Assembly: GCF_001945365.1 (NCBI RefSeq)
Contig: NZ_MSTQ01000009.1
Location: 1 to 64,000, forward strand
Length of the DNA stretch: 64,000 nt
Source: Pseudomonas reinekei
Lineage (GTDB): Bacteria > Pseudomonadota > Gammaproteobacteria > Pseudomonadales > Pseudomonadaceae
Reading direction: 5' to 3'
Shown here piece by piece: positions 40,131 through 49,544 of the stretch. Within the stretch, counting starts at the first letter, position 1. Each line of letters starts with the position of its first letter. The position numbers and the translations under genes were made by a program. Below the pieces are notes generated by a model, which had not been told where the DNA came from, ran no database searches, and was given only the letters and a program-made list of their open reading frames with translations.

Positions 40131-41903
40131 ATGTGCGGATTAGCTGGCGAGTTACGTTTTGATCATCAACCTGCAGACCTCGCGGCGGTTGAACGAATTA
40201 CCCATCACCTGGCACCACGCGGCCCCGACGCCTGGGGTTTTCACAGCCAGGGGCCGATTGCCCTGGGCCACAGACGCCTGAAAATCATGGACCTGTCGGA
40301 CGGCTCGGCGCAGCCGATGATCGACAACCAACTGGGTCTGTCCCTGGCCTTCAACGGCGCCATCTACAACTACCCTGAATTGCGTGCCGAGCTGGAAGCG
40401 CTCGGTTATGCCTTCTATTCGGGTGGCGACACCGAAGTGCTGCTCAAAGGCTTTCACGCCTGGGGTGAAGCGCTGCTGCCGAAACTCAACGGCATGTTTG
40501 CCTTCGCCATTTGGGAGCGTGATGCACAACGCCTGTTCATCGCCCGCGACCGTCTCGGTGTAAAACCGCTGTACCTGTCGCGCACCTGCCAGCGCCTGCG
40601 CTTTGCCTCGGCGTTACCGGCGCTGCTCAAGGGGGGCGACATCAACCCGATCCTCGACCCGGTGGCGCTCAATCATTATTTGAATTTTCATGCGGTGGTC
40701 CCGGCGCCACGCACCTTGCTGGCCGGCATCGAAAAATTGCCGCCCGCGACCTGGATGCGCATCGAAGCCGACGGCCGTACCGAGCAGAAAACCTGGTGGA
40801 CCCTGCCCTACGGCCCACACGCCGATGAGATGAATCTGACACTCGAAGACTGGCGCGACCGCGTGCTCGACAGCACCCGCGAGGCCGTAGCGATTCGCCA
40901 ACGGGCAGCGGTCGATGTCGGCGTGCTGCTTTCCGGCGGTGTCGATTCGAGCATGCTGGTGGGCTTGTTGCGTGAAGTCGGTGTTGAAAACCTGTCGACG
41001 TTTTCCATCGGCTTCCAGGATGCCGGTGGCGAACGCGGCGACGAGTTCCAGTATTCGGACCTGATCGCCAAACACTACGGCACCCAGCACCATCAGCTGC
41101 GGATCGACGAAAAAGAGATCATCGAGCAACTGCCCGCTGCGTTCCGCGCAATGAGCGAACCGATGGTCAGCCACGATTGCATCGCGTTCTATCTGCTGTC
41201 CCGGGAAGTGGCCAAGCATTGCAAAGTGGTGCAAAGCGGCCAGGGCGCCGACGAACTGTTTGCCGGCTACCACTGGTACCCGCAGGTGGACGGCGCCAGC
41301 GATCCGTATGCGGCCTATCGCGAAGCGTTTTTCGACCGCAGCTACGACGATTACGCCGCCACCGTGCAGCCGAAATGGCTGACTGCGAACGACGCTGCCG
41401 GTGACTTCGTGAAGGAACATTTCGCACAACCGGGTGCCGATGCGGCGGTGGACAAAGCCCTGCGCCTGGACAGTACGGTGATGCTGGTGGACGACCCGGT
41501 CAAACGCGTCGACAACATGACCATGGCCTGGGGCCTGGAAGCACGCACACCGTTTCTCGATTATCGCCTGGTGGAGTTGTCGGCCCGAGTGCCGGGTAAA
41601 TTCAAACTGCCGGACGGTGGCAAACAGGTGCTCAAGGAAGCGGCGCGGCTGGTGATCCCGAGTGAAGTGATCGACCGCAAGAAAGGCTACTTCCCGGTGC
41701 CGGGTCTCAAGCATTTGCAGGGTGACACGCTGAACTGGGTGCGCGAGTTGTTGCTCGACCCCAGCCAGGATCGCGGCCTGTTCAACCCGGCCATGCTCGA
41801 CCGGCTGCTGACTGACCCGCAAGGGCAATTGACCCCGCTGCGCGGCTCCAAGCTGTGGCAACTGGCGGCCCTGAACCTGTGGCTCAGTGAACAAGGAATC
41901 TGA
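40131..41903 (+). CDS. asnO: N-acetylglutaminylglutamine amidotransferase (asparagine synthase family)
   Basis: A 590-aa enzyme of the asparagine synthase family that makes the amide in the osmoprotectant N-acetylglutaminylglutamine amide (NAGGN). The glutaminase nucleophile is Cys2 (MCGLAGEL), which fixes the start at 40131. The synthetase P-loop is LLSGGVDSSMLVG. Its place directly before ngg and the M42 peptidase defines the NAGGN trio known in P. aeruginosa (PA3459-3461). It is separated from ngg by 3 bp. Confidence 0.94.
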   Translation: MCGLAGELRFDHQPADLAAVERITHHLAPRGPDAWGFHSQGPIALGHRRLKIMDLSDGSAQPMIDNQLGLSLAFNGAIYNYPELRAELEALGYAFYSGGDTEVLLKGFHAWGEALLPKLNGMFAFAIWERDAQRLFIARDRLGVKPLYLSRTCQRLRFASALPALLKGGDINPILDPVALNHYLNFHAVVPAPRTLLAGIEKLPPATWMRIEADGRTEQKTWWTLPYGPHADEMNLTLEDWRDRVLDSTREAVAIRQRAAVDVGVLLSGGVDSSMLVGLLREVGVENLSTFSIGFQDAGGERGDEFQYSDLIAKHYGTQHHQLRIDEKEIIEQLPAAFRAMSEPMVSHDCIAFYLLSREVAKHCKVVQSGQGADELFAGYHWYPQVDGASDPYAAYREAFFDRSYDDYAATVQPKWLTANDAAGDFVKEHFAQPGADAAVDKALRLDSTVMLVDDPVKRVDNMTMAWGLEARTPFLDYRLVELSARVPGKFKLPDGGKQVLKEAARLVIPSEVIDRKKGYFPVPGLKHLQGDTLNWVRELLLDPSQDRGLFNPAMLDRLLTDPQGQLTPLRGSKLWQLAALNLWLSEQGI

Positions 41904-41906
41904 TCG

Positions 41907-43658
41907 ATGAAACCTCACGCCACGGCGTTCAGCCAACGCTTGTTACGCGGTCAGGCGCCCTCTTACGAACGCTTGCAGGCGCGCCTGGCCGAAGACGGCA
42001 GCGCACTGGGCGGCGAGCCGATTGCCGTGCATTGCGGCTGGGGCCGCCTGCTGATCGGCCATACCTTTGCCGATCCGGCCAGCCTCGCCAAGGAGCTGCT
42101 CAACGAGCAGCCCGGCGAACGCGATATTGCGCTGTACGTCGCCGCCCCCCAGCAAGTGCTGGGGCTGGAACCGACCCAATTGTTTCTCGACCCGTCCGAC
42201 ACCTTGCGCCTGTGGTTCAGCGACTACCGTCAGGCCACTCGGGTGTTTCGCGGCTTTCGCATCCGCCGCGCCCAGAGCGAAGCGGACTGGAATGCGATCA
42301 ATCAGCTGTACCAGGCACGCGGCATGCTGCCGATCGACGCGACTTTGCTGACCCCGCGACACCTCGGCGGCCCGGTGTACTGGCTGGCTGAGGACGAGGA
42401 CAGCGGCGCGGTGATCGGCAGCGTCATGGGTCTCAATCATCACAAGGCATTCAACGATCCGGAAAACGGCAGCAGCCTCTGGTGCCTGGCGGTCGATCCG
42501 CACTGTTCGCGGCCTGGCGTCGGTGAAGTGCTGGTGCGGCATTTGATCGAACACTTCATGAGCCGCGGGCTGAGTTACCTCGACTTGTCGGTATTGCACG
42601 ACAATCGCCAGGCAAAAAACCTCTACGCCAAGCTCGGCTTTCGTAACCTGTCGACATTCGCCATCAAGCGCAAGAACGGCATCAATCAGCCGTTGTTTCT
42701 CGGCCCGGGCCCCGAAGCCGAGTTCAACCCCTACGCACGGATCATCGTCGAAGAAGCGCATCGGCGCGGGATCGATGTGCAGGTCGATGACGCCGAGGCC
42801 GGGATGTTCACGCTCAGTCACGGCGGGCGACGCGTGCGCTGCCGTGAATCCCTCAGCGACCTGACGAGCGCCATCAGCATGAGCCTGTGCCAGGACAAAA
42901 GTCTGACCCACAAAGTGCTCAAGGCGGCCGGCTTGAACTTGCCCGCGCAACAACTGGCCGCAAATGCCGATGACAACCTGGCGTTCCTCGACGAACACTC
43001 GCGTGTGGTGGTCAAACCGTTGGACGGTGAACAAGGCCAGGGCGTGGCGGTGGATTTGCAGAGCATCGAAGAGGTCCAGCAAGCCATCGAGTCAGCCCGC
43101 CAGTTCGACAGCCGTGTGTTGCTGGAAAGCTTCCATGAAGGCCTCGACCTGCGCATTCTGGTGATCGGCTTTGAAGTGGTGGCGGCAGCCATTCGCAGGC
43201 CGGCGGAAGTGGTGGGTGATGGTCAGCATTCCATCGGCGCGCTGATCGAAGCCCAAAGCCGGCGTCGCCAGGCAGCCACCGACGGCGAAAGCAAAATCCC
43301 CCTGGACCACGAAACCCAGCGCACCTTGCACACTGCCGGTTACGACTACAGCAGCATCCTGCCGGCGGGCGAGCATCTGTTCGTGCGGCGTACGGCGAAT
43401 CTGCATACCGGCGGCATTCTCGAGGACGTCACCGCGATCCTGCACCCGACCCTGGTGGACGCTGCCGTGCGCGCTGCCCGCGCGCTGGACATTCCGATGG
43501 TGGGCCTGGATCTGATGGTGGCTGCCGCCGATCAGCCCGAGTATGTGTTCATCGAAGCCAATGAACGCGCCGGGCTGGCCAACCACGAGCCACAACCGAC
43601 GGCTGAGCGTTTTGTGGATTTGTTGTTTCCGCATAGCCAGCCAGCAGCTTCCTATTGA
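41907..43658 (+). CDS. ngg: N-acetylglutaminylglutamine synthetase (GNAT plus ATP-grasp)
   Basis: A 583-aa fused enzyme for the first steps of NAGGN synthesis. The GNAT acetyltransferase part (about 120-255; WCLAVDPHCSRPGVGEVLVR is the acetyl-CoA loop) is followed by an ATP-grasp ligase part (about 330-575; RVVVKPLDGEQGQGVAV and FIEANERAGLANHEPQPTA) like cyanophycin synthetase. It is cotranscribed with asnO. A REPIN separates it from the M42 peptidase gene. Accumulation of NAGGN is a hyperosmotic stress response, but I saw no promoter element that proves such control. Confidence 0.94.
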   Translation: MKPHATAFSQRLLRGQAPSYERLQARLAEDGSALGGEPIAVHCGWGRLLIGHTFADPASLAKELLNEQPGERDIALYVAAPQQVLGLEPTQLFLDPSDTLRLWFSDYRQATRVFRGFRIRRAQSEADWNAINQLYQARGMLPIDATLLTPRHLGGPVYWLAEDEDSGAVIGSVMGLNHHKAFNDPENGSSLWCLAVDPHCSRPGVGEVLVRHLIEHFMSRGLSYLDLSVLHDNRQAKNLYAKLGFRNLSTFAIKRKNGINQPLFLGPGPEAEFNPYARIIVEEAHRRGIDVQVDDAEAGMFTLSHGGRRVRCRESLSDLTSAISMSLCQDKSLTHKVLKAAGLNLPAQQLAANADDNLAFLDEHSRVVVKPLDGEQGQGVAVDLQSIEEVQQAIESARQFDSRVLLESFHEGLDLRILVIGFEVVAAAIRRPAEVVGDGQHSIGALIEAQSRRRQAATDGESKIPLDHETQRTLHTAGYDYSSILPAGEHLFVRRTANLHTGGILEDVTAILHPTLVDAAVRAARALDIPMVGLDLMVAAADQPEYVFIEANERAGLANHEPQPTAERFVDLLFPHSQPAASY

Positions 43659-43670
43659 TGTAGAGCCTGA

Positions 43671-43734
43671 TCGGCAAGCCCGCTCCTGCAAGGGGGACGC
43701 GTCCCAATGCAGGAGCCAGCCTGCTCGCGATGGC
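43671..43734. repeat. REPIN of the TGCAGGAGC variant
   Basis: Arms TCGGCAAGCCCGCTCCTGCA and the inverse TGCAGGAGCCAGCCTGCTCG enclose a 17-bp spacer. The first bases are TGCAGG rather than TGTGGG. It interrupts the NAGGN gene trio between ngg and the peptidase. Confidence 0.82.
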
Positions 43735-43801
43735 GGCTCAACAGACGACAACGTTTTCACTCATCGAAACCATCGATGCTCTTCACTCATCAGGAGTTTC
43801 C

Positions 43802-44992
43802 ATGACTATCAAATACCCAGAGCCCGACCTGACTTATCTGCAAAAAGTCCTGCTGGAAATGCTCGCCATCCCCAGCCCGACCGGGTTCACCGACACCATC
43901 GTGCGCTATGTCGCCGAACGCCTGGAAGAGCTGGGCATTCCCTTTGAAATGACCCGTCGCGGCACCATCCGTGCCACCCTCAAGGGCAAGAAAAACAGCC
44001 CCGACCGCGCCGTTTCCGCCCACTTGGACACCATCGGCGCAGCCGTGCGGGCTATCAAGGATAACGGTCGCCTGACCCTGGCTCCGGTAGGTTGCTGGTC
44101 CAGCCGTTTTGCCGAGGGCAGCCGGGTGAGCCTGTTCACCGACAACGGCGTGATCCGTGGCAGCGTGTTGCCCTTGATGGCGTCCGGGCACGCCTTCAAC
44201 ACGGCCGTGGATGAAATGCCAATCAGTTGGGACCACATCGAACTGCGCCTGGATGCCTACTGCGCGACGCGCGCCGATTGCGATTCGCTGGGCATCAGCG
44301 TCGGCGATTTCGTCGCCTTCGACCCGCTGCCGGAGTTCACCGAAAGCGGTCACATCAGTGCCCGTCACCTCGACGACAAGGCCGGGGTCGCGGCACTGCT
44401 GGCGGCGCTGAAAGCCATCGTCGACAGTGGTGAGGAACTGCTGATCGACTGTCATCCCCTGTTCACCATCACCGAAGAAACCGGCAGCGGCGCCGCGGCG
44501 GCATTGCCGTGGGACGTCAGCGAATTCGTCGGCATCGACATCGCGCCAGTCGCCCCGGGCCAGCACTCCAGCGAACACGCGGTGAGCATCGCGATGCAGG
44601 ACTCGGGCGGGCCTTACGACTACCACCTGTCGCGACACTTGCTGCGCCTGGCCAGCGATAACGACTTGCCCGTGCGCCGCGATCTGTTCCGCTACTACTT
44701 CAGCGATGCACACTCGGCGGTCACCGCCGGCCATGACATCCGCACCGCCCTGCTCGCTTTCGGCTGCGACGCGACCCACGGCTACGAACGTACCCACATC
44801 GACAGCCTTGCAGCCCTGAGCCGCCTGCTCGGCGCCTACATCCTCAGCCCGCCGGTCTTCGCCAGCGACGCCCAACCTGCCACAGGGTCACTGGACCGGT
44901 TCAGTCACCAGATCGAGCACGACACCCAGATGGAAAGCGATACGCGGGTGCCGTCGGTGGACAGCCTGGTGGGGCAGCGGTCGGAGAGTTGA
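43802..44992 (+). CDS. NAGGN-system M42-family peptidase
   Basis: A 396-aa M42 metallopeptidase of the type linked to NAGGN genes. Metal-binding motifs are AVSAHLDTIGA, HLDDKAGVAALLA, and ITEETGSGAAAALPW. Its role in the osmoprotectant system is inferred from strict co-occurrence with asnO-ngg; hydrolysis of the dipeptide is plausible. The start MTIKYPEPDLTYL is chosen because a longer frame begins inside the REPIN. It is about 140 bp downstream of ngg. Confidence 0.9.
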   Translation: MTIKYPEPDLTYLQKVLLEMLAIPSPTGFTDTIVRYVAERLEELGIPFEMTRRGTIRATLKGKKNSPDRAVSAHLDTIGAAVRAIKDNGRLTLAPVGCWSSRFAEGSRVSLFTDNGVIRGSVLPLMASGHAFNTAVDEMPISWDHIELRLDAYCATRADCDSLGISVGDFVAFDPLPEFTESGHISARHLDDKAGVAALLAALKAIVDSGEELLIDCHPLFTITEETGSGAAAALPWDVSEFVGIDIAPVAPGQHSSEHAVSIAMQDSGGPYDYHLSRHLLRLASDNDLPVRRDLFRYYFSDAHSAVTAGHDIRTALLAFGCDATHGYERTHIDSLAALSRLLGAYILSPPVFASDAQPATGSLDRFSHQIEHDTQMESDTRVPSVDSLVGQRSES

Positions 44993-45022
44993 TCCCTGCA
45001 TTTTTGTTGACTGATCTGGCGC

Positions 45023-45087
45023 TATCGCGAGCAGGCTCGCTCTCACATCTACGCGATTAACTGCAGGAGCGAGCCTGCTTGCAATGG
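45023..45087. repeat. REPIN, degraded
   Basis: TATCGCGAGCAGGCTCGCTC (45023, then TCACA) and the inverse TGCAGGAGCGAGCCTGCTTG (45062) enclose a short spacer. The two arms belong to slightly different variants (TGTGAGAGC and TGCAGGAGC). Confidence 0.8.
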
Positions 45088-45172
45088 CGATGGTGCAGTC
45101 AACCGGGGAGTCAGAACTAGCCGCACTCGCCCATTCGCCGTAGCATCGCCAGATTGTTCACCCGAGGTGCCT

Positions 45173-45400
45173 ATGCTCATCCCCCACGACCAACTTGAAG
45201 TCGACACCCTCACCCGCCTGATCGAGGATTTCGTGACCCGCGACGGCACCGACAATGGCGATGACACGCCGCTGGAAACCCGTGTTCTGCGGGTGCGCCA
45301 GGCATTGACCAAAGGTCAGGCACTGATCGTATTCGACCCGGAAAGCGAGCAGTGCCAGCTAATGCTCAAGCACGATGTGCCCAAGCATCTATTCGACTGA
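45173..45400 (+). CDS. YheU-family protein
   Basis: A 75-aa protein of the YheU/UPF0270 family: [20 protein letters not shown], then [15 protein letters not shown], the family signature. The function is unknown. The start is at 45173 (MLIPHDQ), with GAGGTGCCT just before it; the M two codons earlier is less like the family. Its 3' end overlaps the convergent csrA gene by 12 bp. Confidence 0.9.
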   Translation: MLIPHDQLEVDTLTRLIEDFVTRDGTDNGDDTPLETRVLRVRQALTKGQALIVFDPESEQCQLMLKHDVPKHLFD

Positions 45401-45580
45401 TTTTTTCTGTCGGGGCAGGTTGCGCTTGATGCGATCGTAAATCTCCGACCGATGCACATTGACGGTCTTCGGCGCCTCGATGCCGAAACGCACGTTGTTG
45501 CCATTGACGGCGACAACGCGGATGGAAATGTCGTCACCGATGGAAATCATTTCGCCCACAACGCGACTGAGTACAAGCAT
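45389..45580 (-). CDS. csrA: CsrA/RsmA-family translational regulator (paralogue)
   Basis: A 63-aa RNA-binding protein of the CsrA/Rsm family, which binds GGA motifs in mRNA leaders. The core [20 protein letters not shown] and [15 protein letters not shown] are present, with the RNA-contacting Arg in VHRSEIY (position 44). The sequence differs from typical RsmA and RsmE ([20 protein letters not shown]), so it is probably a third paralogue like RsmI; that is inference. The leader reads TTAAAGGACCAGGGCC before ATG. The AAGGA is both Shine-Dalgarno and a Csr-type ANGGA site, suggesting autoregulation. Confidence 0.92.
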   Translation of the reverse strand: MLVLSRVVGEMISIGDDISIRVVAVNGNNVRFGIEAPKTVNVHRSEIYDRIKRNLPRQKKSVE

Positions 45581-45732
45581 GGCCCTGGTCCTTTAAGGAT
45601 TACCGAGCCCTGAAGATGCCCGGCGCAGGTCAGGCCTTCAAGGCAGCAACGGTAATCCAGAATGAACTTACAGCCCGCAACCAAGGTGCTGACGGAAACG
45701 TCTGACAAAACTTGTAAAAGTACCGCCAAGTG

Positions 45733-46065
45733 TCATGAGGCGGAAAAACGTGGGCCGAACAAAATGATGCTGGCGCCGATCACGCACAACGCCACGCCGA
45801 TCCAGTCCGAGCCCAGCGGACGAATCCGTTCGACCACCGCCAGCCAGCCAATCGAGGCAATGATGTAGATGCCACCGTAGGCGGCATAGGCGCGACCGGC
45901 ATAAGTCGACTCGATGCGGGTCAGCAACAGTGCGAACAAGGTCAGGCTAAGCAGCGCGGGCACGATCCACCAGGCGCTTTTACCCTGGCGCAACCACATC
46001 CAGAACGCGAAGCAACCGGCGATTTCGAACAGCGCGGCCAGAAAGAACCATAGGTAGTTGAGCAT
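45733..46065 (-). CDS. YnfA/UPF0060 small membrane protein
   Basis: A 110-aa protein with four hydrophobic segments and the UPF0060 signature [17 protein letters not shown] and YAAYGGIYI. Relatives of YnfA resemble small multidrug resistance transporters; substrates are not established here. It lies 64 bp downstream of the SDR gene on the same strand and upstream of csrA. Confidence 0.9.
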   Translation of the reverse strand: MLNYLWFFLAALFEIAGCFAFWMWLRQGKSAWWIVPALLSLTLFALLLTRIESTYAGRAYAAYGGIYIIASIGWLAVVERIRPLGSDWIGVALCVIGASIILFGPRFSAS

Positions 46066-46129
46066 GCAAACGTCTCAAAAGAGTGGCCGATGGCGGCCAC
46101 CCTAACGATACCGTCGCTCGCGGGCAAGT

Positions 46130-46945
46130 TCAGCCTGCGCTTTGTTTGGCCTTGGCGCGCATCTTGTCAGCCATGATCGTCATTTCGTTGTAGAGCAATT
46201 GCGGGTTCTTCTGTTTCAGTGCCCACGCCATGCGGCCCTGCTCGTGGGGCAAAATCATGAACTCGCCGGCAGCGACCTGCTGATAGATGTAGTCGGCGAT
46301 GTCAGCGGCGCTGATCGGCGAACTTTCCAGCAACTTGCCGACCTGGGCTTTCATTGCCGGGGTCGGGCCACGGAAAGAGTCCAGCAAGTTGGTCTGGAAG
46401 AAAGACGGGCAGACCACATGCACGCCCACCTCCTGTTGCGCCAGTTCGATCAGCAGGCTTTCGGACAGTGCCACCACGCCGGCCTTGGCCACGTTGTAGT
46501 TACTCATGGCCGGGCCCTGCATCAACGCTGCCATCGACGCGATGTTGATGATCTTGCCCTTGCTCTTTTCCAGCAACGGCAGGAAGGCTTTACAGCCCTT
46601 GACCACGCCCATCAGGTTGATCGCGATCTGCCAGTCCCAGTCTTCCAGGGACAATTCACTGAAGAACCCACCCGATGCCACGCCGGCGTTATTGACGATG
46701 ACATCAATGCCACCGAGCTTCACTTCACAAGCCTGGGCAAATGCGGTCAGCTGGCTGTAATCGCGGACATCGCAACGCTGGATAAAACCGTCGCCGCCCG
46801 CTTCGCGCACCTGTTTCAGGGTTTCCTGCAGGCCGGGCTCACTGACGTCCGACAAGGCCAGTTGCCAGCCCTCACGCGCCCAGCGCAGCGCGATTTCGCG
46901 ACCCAGGCCAGAGCCTGCGCCAGTGATCATCATGCGATTTTGCAT
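46130..46945 (-). CDS. Short-chain dehydrogenase/reductase
   Basis: A 271-aa SDR with the cofactor loop MITGAGSGLGREIAL, NNAG motif (VNNAGVASGG) and catalytic Tyr/Lys in MSNYNVAKAGV. The substrate is unknown. ATG at 46945 (MQNRMMITG) gives the family length; upstream in-frame M codons at 47041 onwards lie in non-coding sequence. It is probably cotranscribed with ynfA. Confidence 0.9.
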   Translation of the reverse strand: MQNRMMITGAGSGLGREIALRWAREGWQLALSDVSEPGLQETLKQVREAGGDGFIQRCDVRDYSQLTAFAQACEVKLGGIDVIVNNAGVASGGFFSELSLEDWDWQIAINLMGVVKGCKAFLPLLEKSKGKIINIASMAALMQGPAMSNYNVAKAGVVALSESLLIELAQQEVGVHVVCPSFFQTNLLDSFRGPTPAMKAQVGKLLESSPISAADIADYIYQQVAAGEFMILPHEQGRMAWALKQKNPQLLYNEMTIMADKMRAKAKQSAG

Positions 46946-47231
46946 AGCAAACAGCCTTGTTGTTCCGGGGAAGATGCGTCGAGTGTAGCGAAGGATATTG
47001 CCCGACCCACGCTCCATCAGATTGCTGAATGGCCCGAGCAAACCGGCGGAACGGCTGAATCAACTAATACAACAAGAACTGGAATGGGCTTTGGTGCGAA
47101 AAACAGCAAAAAAACTTGGAATTTTCTTTCAAGCGCAAGGGTCGGAAGTTTTAAGCAGCTCGAATTAATGACATTCCCGCTGACTGATAACGGCAAAGTC
47201 ATTCCTGAACTCTTACAGCAAGGAAATAGAC

Positions 47232-47384
47232 ATGGGCACAATTCTTCTCGTCATTCTGATTTTGTTACTGATCGGTGGTCTGCCGGTCTTCCCGCACTCC
47301 AGAAGTTGGGGTTATGGCCCATCCGGTATCATTGGCGTGGTGTTGGTGGTGATACTGATTCTATTGTTACTCGGCAAAATATGA
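47232..47384 (+). CDS. DUF3309 small membrane protein
   Basis: A 50-aa protein, MGTILLVILILLLIGGLPVF, then PHSRSWGYGPSGIIGVVLVV and ILILLLLGKI. Two hydrophobic segments flank the conserved PHSRSWGYGPSG motif of DUF3309, which is widespread in Proteobacteria and of unknown function. ATG at 47232 is preceded by AAGGA 7-8 bases upstream. A strong bidirectional terminator follows the stop at 47397-47431. Confidence 0.9.
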   Translation: MGTILLVILILLLIGGLPVFPHSRSWGYGPSGIIGVVLVVILILLLLGKI

Positions 47385-47396
47385 CGGTTTAAAAAG

Positions 47397-47431
47397 CAAA
47401 AAAAGAGGCCCTTTTCAAGGGCCTCTTTTTT
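47397..47431. terminator. Bidirectional rho-independent terminator
   Basis: AAAAAAAGAGGCCC-ttttcaa-GGGCCTCTTTTTT. Tracts of A and T on the two sides let it serve both the DUF3309 gene and the convergent LTA-synthase-like gene. Confidence 0.95.
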
Positions 47432-47444
47432 ATTGCGTCACTGT

Positions 47445-49544
47445 TTAGTCCGGCGTGCCGTCGACGACACCGGCAGTGTTATCGATCAAGCTTTTGGTCG
47501 CTGTCTGCAGGAACGCCTCAAGCTTGGTTTTCAACTCGGCGGTGCGCGGTGCATCCGGAACAACCTCGGCGTGCGGCTTGGCACCGAGTTCGTACTGGTA
47601 CATTTTCGGCGCCATGTCCTTGTCCCGTGGCAGAACCAGAATCTGATCCGCCGTGACGATGGCCGTGGTCTGTTCGCTGCCCGAAGGCTTGATCACACCA
47701 AAACCGGTGTCGCCTTCAGGCAGATTGAGCAGGTCACGCCCCCAGCACTGATGCCGCACTTCGCCACCGAGACGGCCCATGATGGTCGGTACGATGTCGA
47801 TCTGCGTACCCACGGTGTGGTTCAGCGTGCCGAATTTTTCCTGGATGCCCGGTGCGATCAGCAACATCGGCACGTTGAAACGACCCAGGTCCATTTCGGT
47901 GATCTGCCGCTCGTTGCCGAAACCGTGGTCGCCGACAACTACAAACAGGGTCTCCTTGAAGTACGGCTCCTTGCGGGCTTTCTCGAAGAACTGGCCCAAC
48001 GCCCAGTCCGAGTAACGCATGGCGGTCAAGTGCTCGTTCAGACTGCCACGATCGGTTACGCGCTCGACCGGCAATGGCGTCGGCAAGGCGTAAGGGGTGT
48101 GGTTGGACAGGGTTTGCAGCAAGGCATAGAACGGTTTCTTGTCCTTGCCGTCACGAGCCTTCAGTTCAACCAGGCCACGGTCGAACATGTCCTGGTCGGA
48201 CACGCCCCACGTCGGATCGGAGAACACCGGGTTAACGAAGTCGTTACGTCCGATGAAGTTGGTCATGCCCTGGTTACTGAAGAAACCCGACTGGTTGTCC
48301 CAGGCGAAGTCACCGTTGTAGACGTACACGTCGTCGTAGTCGCGGGCGCTGAGCAACTGTGGCAAGCCGGACAACTTGTGGCTGCCTTCCGGGGTCTGCA
48401 TCAGGTATTCAAAGCCCGGCAGGTTCGGGAAGCACGCCATGGTGGCGAACATGCCCTGGTGGGTGTGGGTACCGTTGGAGAAGAAACGGTCGAACAGCAG
48501 GCCTTCCTTCGACAGTTTGTCGAGGTACGGGGTGATGTTGCCCGAGGCGCCCAACGCACCGACCGAGTGACCGGCCATGCTTTCCATCAGGATCACAACG
48601 ACGTTCTTGATCGGCAGGGTCTTGTCGGCTGGCGGCGTGTAGTCACGACGAACGGCGGCGGTTTCGCCATCCACCAGTTTGTCGTCCTTCATCACCAGCA
48701 TGTCGCGCACGGTCTGCTGCGCCATCGGTTGCGGCAACGTGGCTTTCCAGATGTTGTCGCGGTCTTCGGACATCCGGCTCTTCGCCGCGGCGACCAGAGA
48801 CAGCGTGCCGTTGAGGCCCAGTTGGTTGGCGAAGTTGGAATCGGTGGTGTAGACATCGCCCCAACGCATTGGCGGGCCCTGGCGCAAGGTGCCACGAGCG
48901 GCGACCACACAAATCAGCAGGCAGACCACAAAGACCATGGTGCGTGCGTACCACGGTGCAACCTGGCGGGTACTGATGCTGCCGCCACTGAACGGACCAC
49001 GAGGACGGGTCGCTCGGTCCGCGCCCTTGAACGCCAGGCTCAGGAGCCAGGTGCCAACGGCCCAGGCCAGCAGGTAGCGAACCACCGGAAAACCGTACCA
49101 GAGCATGCTCATCACGGTTTTCGGATCTTCTTTTACATACTGGAATACCAGTCCGTTGAGGCGCTGGTGGAATTCACGGTAGAAGTCCATCTCCATCAGA
49201 CCCAGGAACAACGCAATGCTGGACGCAATGGTCAGCCAAAAGCGAAAGAACCCGCGCGCAGCCATGGCCCGGGCGCTGAACAGTGCCAGGATCAACGGGA
49301 TGCTGAGGTAGACCACCAGACGCAGGTCGAAACGCAGGCCATTGGCGAACGCTTCGACAAAGGTCGAGGCCGGTGTATCGAGGATCATTTCACGGTTGTA
49401 GACCAGCAGCGCAAGGCGCAGCGCGGAAAACATCACCATCATCACCAAGGCGCACAGCAACGTGTAGGCCAGATGCGATTTGACGGTCGGTTGCAGCAGG
49501 CGACTCGAAGCTCGCTGCTGACTCAGGGCGTCCGGGATTGCCAT
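47445..49544 (-). CDS. LTA synthase-like membrane phosphoglycerol/phosphoethanolamine transferase
   Basis: A 699-aa protein with five N-terminal membrane segments (about 25-240) and a large periplasmic domain of the alkaline phosphatase superfamily. Candidate metal residues are seen in VVILMESMAGHS, SNGTHTHQG (the Thr/Ser nucleophile region) and VVVGDHGFGNE. The family includes LtaS and OpgB, the phosphoglycerol transferase that decorates osmoregulated periplasmic glucans. In a Gram-negative the OpgB-like role is more likely than teichoic acid synthesis. It is convergent with the DUF3309 gene. Confidence 0.9.
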   Translation of the reverse strand: MAIPDALSQQRASSRLLQPTVKSHLAYTLLCALVMMVMFSALRLALLVYNREMILDTPASTFVEAFANGLRFDLRLVVYLSIPLILALFSARAMAARGFFRFWLTIASSIALFLGLMEMDFYREFHQRLNGLVFQYVKEDPKTVMSMLWYGFPVVRYLLAWAVGTWLLSLAFKGADRATRPRGPFSGGSISTRQVAPWYARTMVFVVCLLICVVAARGTLRQGPPMRWGDVYTTDSNFANQLGLNGTLSLVAAAKSRMSEDRDNIWKATLPQPMAQQTVRDMLVMKDDKLVDGETAAVRRDYTPPADKTLPIKNVVVILMESMAGHSVGALGASGNITPYLDKLSKEGLLFDRFFSNGTHTHQGMFATMACFPNLPGFEYLMQTPEGSHKLSGLPQLLSARDYDDVYVYNGDFAWDNQSGFFSNQGMTNFIGRNDFVNPVFSDPTWGVSDQDMFDRGLVELKARDGKDKKPFYALLQTLSNHTPYALPTPLPVERVTDRGSLNEHLTAMRYSDWALGQFFEKARKEPYFKETLFVVVGDHGFGNERQITEMDLGRFNVPMLLIAPGIQEKFGTLNHTVGTQIDIVPTIMGRLGGEVRHQCWGRDLLNLPEGDTGFGVIKPSGSEQTTAIVTADQILVLPRDKDMAPKMYQYELGAKPHAEVVPDAPRTAELKTKLEAFLQTATKSLIDNTAGVVDGTPD

